From contig JAJKFH010000553.1 in assembly GCA_023333565.1 (NCBI GenBank), positions 868,001 to 932,000 of the forward strand: a DNA stretch of 64,000 nt, given 5' to 3'. Every line of letters begins with the position of its first letter. Positions within the stretch are counted from its first letter, which is position 1. A program made the translations under genes and the position numbers. The notes beneath the pieces were generated by a model that was not told the DNA's origin, made no database searches, and saw only the letters and a list, made by a program, of their open reading frames with translations. Below, one piece after another: positions 34,829-47,999 of the stretch. Source of the stretch: Puffinus mauretanicus. Its lineage: Eukaryota > Chordata > Aves > Procellariiformes > Procellariidae.

Positions 34829-37800
34829 AGCTTCAAAGCACTGCTTCATTTAGACAGGCAAGGGCATTAATTAGAAGCACGAGTCACCTGAAGCCACCTG
34901 GATCTGAAGCAAAGGCAGCTAATAGCAAGGCCACTGCAAGGTTACTCAGCTGCTGGCGAGCTGCAGCTGGGTTACACTTACATTCTCACATGACTTCCCA
35001 AATGTTAGAAGCCAAAAAAAAAAAAAAAAAAAAAGAAATACCTAACCTGGAAAACCTGTGCTTATGCCCTGCCCTTTGTTATAACCTTCCTGACAGACAA
35101 GCTGGGAATGCTTACATAAAAGGTGAGTCTTAGTCCCATTCACCTCTGCTTCAAACAGCTTTCCTGGAAAAGGAGAGAGGTGAAGCAGTGGAAGAGTAGC
35201 ATCAATGGTAAGCAAAATAATGCAGATTCTTTGTGTCCACTTTGTGGTACTTAAACCTGCCGCTCTCCTAGAGCCTTTCATCATATGCTTACAATTCATA
35301 AGCATCTATAAAGGTTCCCGACAGCCTTCTGGAGCACACATTTTGTTCCTTATGAGTAGAGATAACTGCTGTACCCAAAGGTCTGCAAGTTTGCAGAAAT
35401 ATTGTGCCAGAAATAATGTGTGCTGGTTTTGATTCCTGGTCTTTTGTTTCAAACATGAGCTCCTTCTTTCTGTATTGCTAGGAAAGCTGTTCTTTGCTGT
35501 ATTGATTAGGAAGTACCCAGAAGTGTTGTGTGACACTTGTTTTAGACTGAATCACTTTGATTATACCTTTCATAGGATCTATTTCTTATTATTATTGTGT
35601 CTCTGTAGGCTGCAAGTCAGACACTGGCTCCCTAGGGTACTAGGCACACATAAAAAGAGAAGTATCCCTAAAGAAATGGTTAGACTGAGCCTTATTTCTG
35701 CTTTCAAAACTCTAACACAATTAGAAAATAAGTTGAGAAATGTTTCTTCCATGAACCTATAAAGTCATAGTTCACAGGTACATGCAGCTGCCATGTATTC
35801 ATGCTTCTTTGAAGATTCAGTGGGCCACGGAAAAAATCATGGAGGTTTATCAGCTTCACTTGAAGCTAGGTTGTTGTCTTTTTCTATATTTAAAGCTCAA
35901 ATTCTGCATATGAGCTACAGTAGTTCACCCTGGCCAAAAATACCTTAAAATCTCCCTGAAGCAGCCCTCTAATTTAGCCCATTCTGCAGGCACAGTCTGT
36001 AAGTGGAGCGTGTCTGGAGGTCTCCAACAAACTGGAACAAAATAAAGAATAGAGAGCAGACATTTACCAGCTCAGCTCATTCCTAATAAAATATCCAGCC
36101 AAGTACAGCATGTACCTCCCTCTGCAAAGCAGGCTTTTCCCCCTTCCTTTCTCATAATAAAAGGGCCCACCCACCAAAACAAAACCAAATGCTACCTTGT
36201 TTGTGCACTAGCAGGTGGCAGGGAATGACTCTTCTGCCTGATTTGACTGGATCTTTGCAATGGGAAGCACAGGGGAAGATTTGGGAAGATAGAACTGCAC
36301 GTGGCTCTCCAGACCTCTCTTTCCAGTCAAGAGATTTCTTGCCCCACGCACACTGGCAGCCACAAAGTTGGTAGGACTCTGCCTGTGTCTGCAGTGAGTT
36401 GCTGTATGGGGAGGAGACTGGCTGGCTCCTCTTATACAATGGGCAGCTCAGGCTTGAACAAGGGTCCAGTAAGGACTGACCATTGGGATACAGCATTGCC
36501 CATGGCATGAACAGTTTTTTTCTTAAAAAAGCAGGATCCTACTTAAAGCCCCGTTTTAGAGATGAGTGCTAAGTGAAGGGTCCAAAGCCAACTTAGGAAT
36601 GCCAGAGAAGCCTGCAGGACAGGATAGGCTAGGGAAGCTTTACTTACACTTGCTTGTTCATCTGTTACATGAACACTTCAGAGTGAAACAAAGACCAAAG
36701 ATGATTGCTGAACTGATGTGAACTGGATCTGCTGGAATAGCTGTCTTTGTGCTCACTTGGGGAAAAGAACAAATGTTATTGAACCTTAAAACCAAGCCTG
36801 AACCTTAAAAACAAGCTCTAAAGAGAGAAAACGTGACTCAGGTACCAGCACACAGTCCTGCTCAGACACAAACCAGAAGACTGTCAAGCTGATTAGAGTT
36901 TCAGGAAAAGGAACTCTTTAAAGATTCCAAAGTATAGAAAAGAAGATTCTTGAGCAACAAATCTTTCCTTGCAGCTACATGCTGATAATGTCCTTTCGTA
37001 ACACCCATCTGAGTTTGTATCTCTCCATAGCAGTTATGTCACAGCCCCAGGACCCTGATAAAAAGACAGCTGATGCAGCAGGACCAGATCAGGAGAGACT
37101 CTGAGCAGCTACTGATAGGTAACAGATTGCATAGTGTGAAGTGATGACCCCTGGCCCTCTCGCCCCTCCAGAATAGAAAGCAAAAGAGCTGGTTTGCCTG
37201 GCACCTGTGCTGCTGCTGGCCTGGCAAAATGTTTAGTGGTTCTTACTGTACTTGTGTCAAGGAAGCGACTGGCAAACTACAGGGTTTACACGGAACTTCG
37301 AGGTCCTTCCATCCTTTGTGGCAGTTCATCCACCCTCTCCTAGGCTAGCCAGATGAGACGAGCAAAAAGCAAAATTCTTTCTGCAAACAAGAGCCTTTCT
37401 GGCCTGGTCTGAGTGGAAACTACTGTCCTTTGTATGCAGTAGAGTCTTGTAGAGCTGCCCTTAGCCAGCAGGGCCTTATCCCTGGCTGAGCCAGCATGAA
37501 TGGTCTTCAGCTCCTGTTTTCAGCTTGGACCCATTACTGACAGGGAAAAGCTGATTTGGTTCAGTTCAGTGGAAGAACAGAAAGGGAATGAAAGCTGTAG
37601 CCACTGAATTGGGCTGTGCCCAGAGCCATGTAGCACAGCGTGTGCCTAGAAAGTTCTGTCTGTCTGTTGGTATATATACACACAGTGTACACGCAGGCCC
37701 CCCTGCACACATATGTTTTGATCTTAGCTTTGTACTATCAGCTCTAAGAGTTGGTCCAACAACCTCTGGCTGTGTTTCCATTCAAATGCTGTACAAGATA

Positions 37801-40800
37801 TGTTCTAGTATGAAGGTTGTGTTTACAACAGGAAGATGAAAAGCCAGGGGTAGTTTTCATCTCTTTTCTGCCTGTCAGTAACACCATTAATTTGGGCTCT
37901 AGCCCTAAATAATCCCCCTAATCTGTCAGATCACGGATTATGAAACATGAAAGTGATGAGCCTGAAGCAAATCAATGCTTGGGCTGAAAGAGTCCAGAAT
38001 TAGAGAGGGAAAAGCTCAGGGATGTGGAGGTTAGGCTGGGACTGACAGCATGGTCAGAAAGGTCCTGACTTCAAAGACTGGAAGTGAGGGGCAAGTGGGC
38101 AGTTCCTGCAGTTTTTTTTTCCCATGGCATGAGGAAGGATTTGTGCTCTCTCTCAGCAGCAGAGTCATGAGGCCACAAATGGTGAAAAACTAGGGAAAGT
38201 TTGAAGCAAGAGCCTCACTTAGCAGGAAGGAGTTTGGCAGCACTGGTGTGAGCAAAACTGCTCAGTTAGTTAAACCCAGGGTTTAACTTGGTGCCCACTC
38301 ACAATGGCTGTCACTGTAGTAACGCAGAAAGCATTAGACAAGGTATTTTCAGGACTAGAGGTTTAACAGGTCATTGATACAGAAGAAACATGCAGAGCCA
38401 CAAGGTGTGGGAATAATTTGAAGAGACATGGGCTCTCTTGCAGAGCCCAGAGCTGCCATCCACAGCCCCACCCACACCCTCCTCCTTGAGACATGCTCCA
38501 GCTCACTCTTCTTGAAGGAAAGATATCCTGAAGAAAATATCTTTGTTTCTCTTTTAGCAAAAGGAACTAGAAAAGAAACTCTTATTAGTACAGTCAGTGA
38601 AGCAGATCAGGTGTAATTCACAGCAGGTGTAACACCACAGCCCCCACTAGCACTTGGGGAGCCAAGCTAATCTCTGCCTGCAGAGAATCTGGCCAGATAC
38701 AGCCAGTGCAATTCCTTAAGTTTTTTTTGTGGTTATCGCTGTTTGTTCAGGGCTCCAAGTTATCCTGTAGCAGGAGAGACTTCCCACTGCTTTCTGGCTC
38801 ATTTTCTATCCCATGTTCATATCTGTGTGTTTAGCGCTCTGTGCTGTATGTGATTATCAGCTTGTTTTTTGATTAACAAGTTTGCTTAAGTTAAACGGGT
38901 GCCAGGAAGACTGGTGTTAGTGTCCTAGGGATAAAGATGATGTTAGGTGGAAATTCCTGTTCTCTTCATACCCGTGACTATTCCAGAAAAGAAAAAAAAA
39001 TTAAAAATCCCTCTTTCCTCATCCAGAGATTTTCAGGAATCTGCAGGAATGCATTTTGGTTACTGTCTCAAAAAAAAAAAAAAAGCCCAAAGGATCAATT
39101 AATGTATTTCAATTGTCCTTGAGGAACAGATCAGATATGGTTTCCTCTCTCAGAAAGAAGCAATTCAAGCTTTCTGAATCTTCTTCTGTCTTACAGTACC
39201 TTGGGGGATGTTGCATGAAAACAATGTTGCTCTGCTTTCAAGACATACTGAAAGGTTTTCTAGGTACCTGAGGCCCATGTTCAAGGTATCTTGTTTTTAC
39301 TCTAGCTTTGGATTATGTGCCAGCATTTCTGCACTTTAGTGATGGAAATTATTGTTCCTCTCCCATGCGACAATGAAGTGGGTTACCACTGGTAACCACT
39401 GGTTGTGGTTCTGAGATCTGTTTGAGTGTAGGATCTTGTCCCTGCCTGCAACAATTTGATTCTTTTCTGGTGTCTGCAATTGCTTTAGAGCAATCTGCTG
39501 CAGAGATCACCTTCCAATCCAGTCCTGATTTCCCTCTCACAAATTTCGTTTGCAGACTGCAGTAAGCTTGTCTTCCTTTAAGCCTGAAATAATTGCACAA
39601 GTGCGGACTTCACCCTTATTATCTTGTATATTCCTTCTTTTTCCTTCCTTTTTTGTAATAACTTCTCATTAGAGAAAACAGAGAGAAAGTGGGACAATGG
39701 GAGACTTAAGTCCCATGTTTACCTTCTGGTTGCTTGCTTTTCTGACTGTTCTAAAACCTGTTGTCTGGCATCTGTACTGCAACTTGTTTCTCACTGGACT
39801 TTAATTTAATCAGGACATGTCACTATTGCTGGGAGTTATTAGCCATTTCACCTTCCAGAAAGCAAGAGCTTCCTTGACAAGAACCTAGTAGTGCCACATC
39901 TCAAAGGCCTTTCAAACAGTCTTTAGTCCAGATAAGACTTGAAGGGTGAAGAGGCAGCAAAAAGCAGCTAATCCACTTAACTGCCAGTGGAAACTTCACC
40001 AGCGAAAAGAGCAAGTTATTTTTCGGAATGACTTCTCTGCGGTCAGATATTGGGGATTTCCAACAGCTGCACAGTCCTCCCTGCCTGTGTTTTCTAGTAA
40101 TGAATACTAACAATCCTTCACTTCTATTTTAATTGCCTGCCTATCAAGCTTCGTTAATCTTCCCCATTTTCCTTAATCTTTCATCAAGTGTCACTTTTTT
40201 CTGTGTTTCTTCTGTGTTGACAAGGCATTTAAACATTTCACTAAGCAGAAAAAAAAAAATTGAAGGAAGAAAGAAATCCCTGCCTCTGCATCTGGACTGC
40301 TCATTTTCCAGATTAGAAAATAAGTGGCTGTGGTATGCAATTAAAACTAATAGGTTAATTAGAGAATATTTAGATCCCCATCCTTCCAAACCAGGAAGAC
40401 TGTAGACTGCTTCAAAGTCAGGCTGTGTTCATAATCTAAACAATACTTGCAGCCAAGACAGAGTTTCTTCCAGAGAGAAGCTAGCAGCATTTTAGTCAGA
40501 AATTCACCAAGTGTTTGATCTATATGTTGCTGAATGAGAAAGGTTTTGACTAGCAGAGAGCCAGAATCATTGCTGTAGTAAATGTTGCCTACTTCTCTTG
40601 ATGTTTCTTGAAGCCATTGTTTTTACCCAGTAATCAGCCTTTAAGAGTGAGTGCCTTGTGAATGTCCCTTAACCCCTTGAGGTTCTGCAGTGAGGCTGCT
40701 CTGGTTAGTGAAAACGCACGTTACCTTGAAAGTGCAAGAAAAGTGGAAATGCGAATTGGTTCATTGCAGCAAAACTCAAGATCAGTTCAGGTGATGGAGG

Positions 40801-41117
40801 TATCTATCAGGAGAGAAATAGCCTCCAGCAGAACTCTCAAATATGTTTGATTAATACCAGGAGAGTATTGGGCCTGGACTGAAGCCAAAATGGCACAGTT
40901 ACAGACCTTAATCAGCAAAAGTCCGGGCAGTGTGGCCCTCATTGCCCCATCACTGGATCCATCACAAGTCAAGATAAGGCCGTAAGCAGATAAGGAAGCA
41001 TTCTAGAAAGAAGCCCCAGACCAGGAGCTTGGACCACACAGATCTTGGGCTTTACATTCCAGGACTCTACCAAGCTGACAAGTGGGGCTGGAAATCTGAT
41101 AGTGTTATTACTAGAAT
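34829..41117. other. Unique sequence, no gene recognised
   Basis: No gene is recognised. Homopolymer A runs lie at 35014-35034 (21 A) and 39070-39084 (15 A). A 19-bp tandem pair GAACCTTAAAA(C/A)CAAGC occurs at 36781-36818. The sequence at 34829-34960 is free of repeats and rich in balanced AT/GC words, but I cannot assign a role. Confidence 0.5.
35014..35034 (+). repeat. Poly(A) homopolymer, 21 A
   Basis: Uninterrupted A run following GTTAGAAGCC. No SINE or recognisable retrocopy precedes it, so a simple homopolymer is the most economical reading. Confidence 0.9.
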
Positions 41118-41340
41118 TTGAAAGGACCTGTTGGGTCACATGTAATTCATCATGCCATTTAGCCCTGGCTTACCCGCCCTAAAAGCCATTTTCTGAGTGA
41201 CTGTTAAGGTCTTGAGGAATGAGGTAAGTCCATCTAGACATACAATGCTTCTAAAATGCTCTTAATAGGTAGTCTGACCTGCCCTCAGCTTGTACAACCC
41301 CATTGTGGGAGCTTTCCTGACTACTTTAAGTTACATGGAA
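41118..41340 (-). mobile_element. Ancient CR1-like LINE relic
   Basis: TTTGAAAGGACCTGTTGGGT opens a block resembling the minus-strand start of old CR1 tails (GGTTGGAAAGGACCT...GGGTCATCTAGTCCA). The order of words continues with AATAGGTAGTCTGACC and GGGAGCTTTCCTGACTAC, paralleling TAGGCAATCTGTTCCAG and GGAAGCTTTTCCTAAT in that family. Divergence is very high, pointing to an insertion predating birds. The boundaries are approximate and the call is visual. Confidence 0.45.
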
Positions 41341-41778
41341 GCATTAGAGGCCAATTAGTATTGATAAATCTCTCAGGAGGGCAACTTTTCCTCCTGCATG
41401 GGAGGCGCATGGTATAGATTTGCCAAAGTCCTCAGTCAGTGGAGACTGGATATCATACCATTGCGTGCTACACCTCTGGCCCTCAGGCCCTGGTTTCAAA
41501 AACCTCAGGCCCAGAAAGAGCAAACCTGGTATTGTCTGTGCTTACAGGTCATATTACAGCTACCCCCTATAGGTGACCAAGGAGTTGGAAAGTGCAGATC
41601 AGATACTGCCATAGTTTCTTAGTCCTTGACGTTGTTTTGAGACAAGCCAAACTCTTGTCCCTGCTGGCAAAATCAGTGGGAATGGTCAGGCTGCAGCAGC
41701 TCTGACGCATGGGCTATGGAGCCTGCATTTAGGGTGTCTCATTCAGGTGTCATGGTCATGACTCTTATTACAGACACC

Positions 41779-41790
41779 GGGGGGGGGGGG
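41779..41790 (+). repeat. G12 homopolymer
   Basis: Twelve consecutive G after CACC, followed by AGGTGAG and then CCTGGGG. Long G runs are error-prone in assemblies and can form quadruplex structures between strands or with nearby G runs. Confidence 0.9.
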
Positions 41791-43744
41791 AGGTGAGAGC
41801 CCTGGGGTAGTTTTAATCTACAGTAGGTGATATGAGTGTGATCTTTGTGTCTCTTTTCTTATTATTTTGGGACTCTTTTTGCAAGTGCAACACCATAATC
41901 ACTCCAAAGCATTCCAAGAACTAATTCTGAGCATCTGAGGTCCCCATCAATGCTGGCTAAAGCTGTAAGCATTCACATGTCTCAGCCCTTTGGAGACAAT
42001 GGTTGGGGTTTCCAGGTAAGTGCAATAGATCTGGTATCATAGTCCTTACTCACTGTATAGGCAACCAGCCTTCCTGAAGTCTCCATCCTGCTTTGAAAAC
42101 TACCAGCTATTAGATGTAGCATAACTTTTTTGTTTACTTGCAACTCTAATGCTGAACATTAGGGCTCAGTCTGGAGAGAGCAGTTCTCCCTCGTTGATTT
42201 ACTGTTTCAATGGGTGCATCCTAAGGTGTAGCATATGAGAAGGTCAGCTCAATTTGTTTAAACCCAATAAAGAATAAGTTAGTGCAGAAAAAAGGCCATT
42301 AAGCTGAGCATACCTGGCTGTTTTCTTATGATGATTGCTGCATCTCTCCCATCCTTGAACACAGAAGCTTGGAAGTCCATCTAGATGAGGTAGGATTCTT
42401 CTAGACCCAGTCTGGTTGTCTTGCATTTGTCATTAGCTTCAAGTCTCTTTCTTTTGCCTTTGAGCATTTTCTCCCATAAGCAGTTTTATGAGTGAGATGC
42501 TCCTTACTGCCCTGCTTAAGATATGCCTCGCTGTTTACCAGAACATATTCAGACACTGAAAATATGCTTTATCTTTCAAGGGAGCTTCTGATGCGTGCTG
42601 ATTTGAGACCTGCATCAGCAAATGAGATCAGGAAGGGAGAGAGGCAGGGAGAAGAATAAACAGGGCTAGGGAAGAAAAATAACTTCATGTGCAACATCTA
42701 ATAATGAAGGTTGTCTAACTACAGAAATCTGATTTCAAAAATCTTAAAATTAAGATCCCATTGTTCCAAACAAATTTCTCCCTTCTCCTCAAAAATCTTT
42801 CATGGCAGTCTCAATTATTGAGGTATTTTCAATGCTTTTACAAGTTTGTTATTGGCATACATTGCTACTGTGGAAGAAAATCAATCATAACAAAAACCAA
42901 AGTGAAGTTTTGGGGCATGTCTTATCACCTTGTTAGAGCTTTCCAATGTGTCGTCACCTTGCCCTTTCCAAAACCATCAGATGACAGATTTTAAGACCTA
43001 GGGTAGTACCCTACAACTGCTTCCTCTAGCCTGTTCAGAATTTCCCAGGTCACAGGCTGTCCGAAGAAACTCAGAGGGAGACACAAACATCTCAGCACAG
43101 ACCTTGCATAGCACTGAAATCGGAGAGTAAAGAATCACATCATCCCATATTTATGTTTTTGTGTTTAAAATCATGGCAATGAGTTTATGCAAAAGTGATA
43201 GAAGAAATGCAGCTTTTCTTCAGAGTCCTAGAGTCTGTTTTTCAATGTTCTTTTTCTGTAACATTTGGATCATGTCAGCTTCCCACCACTAAGAAATGGG
43301 ATTCTTCTCTCATACTGAGGTGAATCAGGCATGACTGCATTGAAAATGATGGTGCTTCTGGCGTGACAAGTTAATTGATCCCTAAACATTAGCTTTCCAC
43401 AGGGCTGTGCAGAGTATTCATCACTGATCTTTCAGGCCATGCCATCAGTACATTTTTTCCTACAAAAATATTACATTTGAAGCAATAGTAAATTTTTGTT
43501 TAAGGGGAAAGGTGGGAGAGGGGTGTCAAACAAAAGAACCACTGAAGCCAGCCCAGCCTATGTCCTCTGCTCCAAAGAAAAGTACAAAAATCCTCATTTT
43601 AGAAGGATGTAAGATAACAGATGCTGCATGTCAGGTCTGTTCATAGGTCCTAGAAGTTAGACAATGTTTTTAAACAGGACACTAAATACCCCTCCTCAAA
43701 TGTGGGATTGTCTCTGACAAGTGCTGATTCTGCTCCCTTACTGA

Positions 43745-43830
43745 GTCCTGCCATATTCTGGACTTGCTGTGAGGAATTCCACAGTTTATTTGCATATTGT
43801 GTGAAAACAGTATTTCCATCTACAGCTTAG
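43745..43830 (+). repeat. Ancient L3/CR1-like relic
   Basis: AATTCCACAGTTTATTTGCA followed by TATTGTGTGAAAACAG and TATTTCCATCT resembles the old LINE motif GAGTTCCACAG-TTAAT-GTGTTGTGTGAAGAA-TACTTCCTTTT. Only about 85 bp match and the identification is visual. Confidence 0.45.
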
Positions 43831-46110
43831 ACTTTTGAATTTCTTTGCTGTGCTCTTCCAAAAAAAAAAAAGTAACAAAGATTCCTGGGACTCTGAGACT
43901 GAGGCACTGTATTGCCGGCCAAGCAACCTTGATTTTGAGCCACACAGAAACTGAGGGTTACTTTGGAGACAGACATTCAATAGCAATAACTATGCAGATC
44001 CTGGCAAGAATTAAAGTTACAAATCCTGATTGCAACTGACCCTCTCTTCCCCCTTATGAAGACTTGCCAAAAAGTCCTTGCAGGGAAAGGAGCAAGCAAG
44101 GGAGGGAGCTGAAGAACACCCAGCGTACATCCCCCTGCCAGTAATCACTGGGAAAACAGACTAGCTCTCCCTTCTCTTCTCCCATTCCCTGCCTCTCTCT
44201 GCATTTGAGCTTGCTGCAGCAACCATTGTGACTAACAAATTGCATTTCAGTTATAACTGAACAACCTTCCTTGTTCAGCATTGAATCATCTGCTGCCTCA
44301 GTGTTTACATTGCATTTATAGTTATGTTGCATCAATCTCAGCGCCTGCTGTGTGTTCACATGGATGTGCTCCCTTCTGTGCACAAATGCTATGGATAGAT
44401 TGGTTTCCTAATTTTTGTGAGGCATTGGGAATTAACCCAAGAAGAAAGAGGAAGTGGGTCAGCAGGCTCTGCGTTGGCAGCAGCTGGGAGAGGAGTGAAC
44501 AAGCACAATGAGGAGTTGTGGGCGACTGCTATTAAGGACTGTCCATGGAGGAATTTGTTGAATGCTGCTAGCAAGACTGCTGGGGAAGTTTGCACAGTCC
44601 CTCCCTGCTCTGGCAGCAGAGGCAAGGAAGCAGCCGTGCGAAGGAGGAACTCACTGCAAAAGTGAGAAATAGGAGATTTTAAAATCCTTCAGCTGCATAT
44701 CTAGAATGAGATTTTTTTTTTCCCAGAAAAATCTGAAGGAGGTTTTGTGGCCAAGTCCCTGGTCTGCGGAGTCTGAGCGCACGCAATCAGGTCTGCTGTG
44801 TGTTGATACAGCCTGGACTGAGCATGTGGTGTGATGCTGACAAGGAGATCTACTCACAAGGAGATCTCGGGGTGAGAGCGAAGTGTATGAAAAAAAACCC
44901 CACCACCTCAGGATCCCACAATGGGGAGCAGTGGCTTGTTTATGCACATCTAGTCTGCCCTGAAAGGCCCTAGGCCCCGCAGGTACCAGGGATGTATTCT
45001 TAAAAACTCCCACTGCTTGTTGCCAACACTGGGAGCCTTTCTGTAGACAGGCAGCTGCTGCTGTCTTGATTAAACCTGCTCTGACCAGCTCTTTAACGAG
45101 GAGTTTAAAGCAACAGCAATTACAGGCTCTTAATCCATTGCAGTGTGGGAGTGGAAGACTGTTTGCTAACAAAAATAGTTCTGCAAACTGGGCCACAAAG
45201 GAATGAAAGGAGAATCATGGGAAGACCCAAGAGACAAAGTAGCTGATAAGGATATGGATGGGGCTGAGAGACTAATACAGCAAAGAGGAGATCCTTCCTC
45301 TTGAAGTGCAAAGAGTCAGAGGCAGTAGTAAGAGGTGGTTCACATTTTCAGCTGGTGTAGGTCAGCAGAGTCTCAGCCAGTCCAGAAATTGAACTGTAAT
45401 CATCTATCAATGAAAGCCTATATTTGTAGCAAGTTGATAAACAGTTAAGATCTGGGGTGCCACTGAAGAAAGGACTGAATATTTACATGAAAGATGTGGT
45501 TGTAGAATTCACTCTTCTTGTCTTTTTCCTCCCCAATTTTTGGTAGTCCAGTTTATCTGGTGCTTTTCCACCTTTCTATCATGTAAGCATGAATACAAAA
45601 AAATCTGATGGTCAAACATTAACAGAATCCTTGCATTGTCTGGGGGATAATGTGCGATGGCAGCTAGAAGCTTTTACGAGGCTATGAAGGCAGAAAGAAT
45701 TATTTGCTCTACGGTTTCTACAATTTGTCCTTAGGACTGAAAAATGCAGACACAAGTTAATCTGTCAAACTTCAAACACACACAATACTTCACCAAGGAC
45801 CCAATTCTGAGCTGTCAGCAGAAGAGACAATGTTCAGGAGACACTTTTTAAATTTAAAAAGAAAGGGGGGAGAGGGGATAGAGTTTGCCTTGCTTTGGAG
45901 GCTTTTCCGCAGTTGTTGCGAGGTCTTAATGGTACGGGAAAGCAAATAGAGGACACAGAGTAAGTCTGAAAAGCATGTGCCCACAGTGAAAGTAAAGCAC
46001 CTGAAAGATAGTAATCCTGCCTCGGCTCTCTCTGTTCACCCTTCATCCAGCACCTGGACCATAGGGAAAAAATATCTTCAGCATTACAGATCCCCTTTAC
46101 CCCCATAATT

Positions 46111-46125
46111 CACACACACACACAC
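46111..46125 (+). repeat. (CA)n microsatellite
   Basis: About seven CA dinucleotides between CCCATAATT and GGAGG. Confidence 0.9.
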
Positions 46126-47278
46126 GGAGGTAGCAGTTCTTCATGTACACCTAGGAATAAAACCAATTTCATCAGGCAATCTGCACAGGAAATATAGTGC
46201 AAAGTCCAGTCTCCAGGAAATAACAGGAAAGAAGAAAACCCGAAACCCAAACAGGCTTTGCTTCTTTCCTAGTTTCATCATCCATGGGTTCTTACCTCCT
46301 GGCCACCAGGCAAAGGGAAACAGGAGAAAAACCATAAGGAGACAGGAAGAGAATTATGTGATAGGCAAATCCTCTCTGTTGTGTGGGACATGAGCATAAC
46401 CCAGACCTGCATCTCTACCTGCTGTTCATGTCACCTAGACAAGCTCTTCTGGTAACTGAGTGGGGAGCACAAATCCATTTTTCCCTTTCTCAGCATTTGT
46501 ATTACTTCTTTTTGCCTTTGGCCTCCTGTTCTCCAATAGTTGTTTCAGCAGATTGCACTCAGTCCCCTCGCAGATGGTCACAGTTCTGGTACCATGGTCT
46601 TTCCTACCTTTGGAAATAGTGCTGATGCAACAAAACTGTGTGGGCTGAGTAGGCTGTAAGAGGGACACTTGATGGCTTGTGTCCTGGAATATGGGGACAG
46701 AATTATCTTTTTTTTTTCCTAAATATTCCTGGGATTTGGACCACCAATCAGCAAAGCAATGAAGCAACATGTTTAATTTGACATAGAAGTTCTAAGTTCC
46801 TGTGACTTTGCTGTGACAAGAGTCTTCTTGCCTCTCCAAGAATGGGATAAGGGATCTGACAATTTCTCTAGTTTATTAAATCACTCCCTCTAGTCTCTAA
46901 CGTTTTTCCTCAAAATACACACCATGGATTTCTTCACTGGCTTGTCTCCTGGACGACAGCTCTGGCTTTATTTCTTTTAGATATCACTGCAGCAGCTAGA
47001 AGTGTTTTCCTAACTAGAGTTACTTGGTGACTATTAATCTATAACCGAGCTATTGTGTCAAGTGTCTCCTTCACAAAACCAAGTCAATATAACATTCAAC
47101 AGGCAAAGTGTGTTAGTTTCTGGGAGAGGTAAGAAATTCAGAGCAGTTAATGACTTAAATATTTGGAAAACGTCCAGAATGTGTTTGCACTGATATTTAA
47201 AGTCTCTACCACAGACTTTCCCAACCTTCCCAGGGTTGGGGAAGAAGAGGATTTGACTGTATGTTTACCTTTGCTTGC

Positions 47279-47294
47279 TATATATATATATATA
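47279..47294 (+). repeat. (TA)n microsatellite followed by poly(A)
   Basis: About eight TA dinucleotides running directly into seven to eight A. Confidence 0.85.
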
Positions 47295-47976
47295 AAAAAA
47301 AGGTGTTTCATTTTATCTTGTTGATACATTGCATCTTAATAGAGAAGTGCACTCAAATAAAAAGACATGTAAAGACAGTTCATATAAAAACTTAATTGAT
47401 TAGTCTCTGTTGCACCCATGTTGAGAAGTAAGAAAAAGTCAATGGCCTTAAATTAGAAGGCTCTGTCAGATACCTCCATCTAATCATCTAAAAGGAATGG
47501 TACATGATACACTGGCTATACACATGCTTTCTTATTTCTGGCTCAGTATATAAGCCAACCCCCAAATTTAATTCAAGATAGGGATCAAGTAGTAACTTTT
47601 AGTACAATTTTAGTACTAGATATCATGTCTCCTAGGTTTTACTGTTTCAAAGGCCAGTTCTGCTACTTCTGCTGAGTAGGAAAGTATAAAACAAAGGTGG
47701 GGGGGCGGCCACATCTCCGCCTAAACTCGCATCAGATGTCATATAACGTAGCACCTGGTTAACTCCTTTTCAAAAGGCAGAAAATAGCAACTTGCTACTG
47801 GCCCCTACCAGATCTAGGAAACTGCTAGATGGAGCTTTGCTCTCACCCTGCAAAGGCACTCTAACATGCAATTATGTGCGCCTTCTCATCAAAGTCTGCT
47901 CTCTGCAAGAACACTTGGACACGGAAAATGCTTGGGTGGTCTGAGTTAGAGGCTTCTTGTTTAGAATAACTGGCAT

Positions 47977-47999
47977 TATATATATATATATATATATAT
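47977..47999 (+). repeat. (TA)n microsatellite
   Basis: About eleven uninterrupted TA dinucleotides after GGCAT; a likely length-polymorphic site. Confidence 0.9.

Noticed and set aside
35014..35034. Poly(A) run as the tail of a processed pseudogene
   Set aside because: No mRNA-like or SINE sequence and no flanking duplication could be identified upstream.
34194..35133. Two frames with the same first residues, suggesting a duplicated small gene
   Set aside because: The identity comes from the underlying DNA duplication. The frames diverge at the duplication edge, and one runs through a poly(A) tract into lysine repeats.
44651..45196. Minus-strand frame of 181 codons
   Set aside because: The longest non-CR1 frame, but it has no recognisable motif or conserved domain, and no supporting promoter or splice context.
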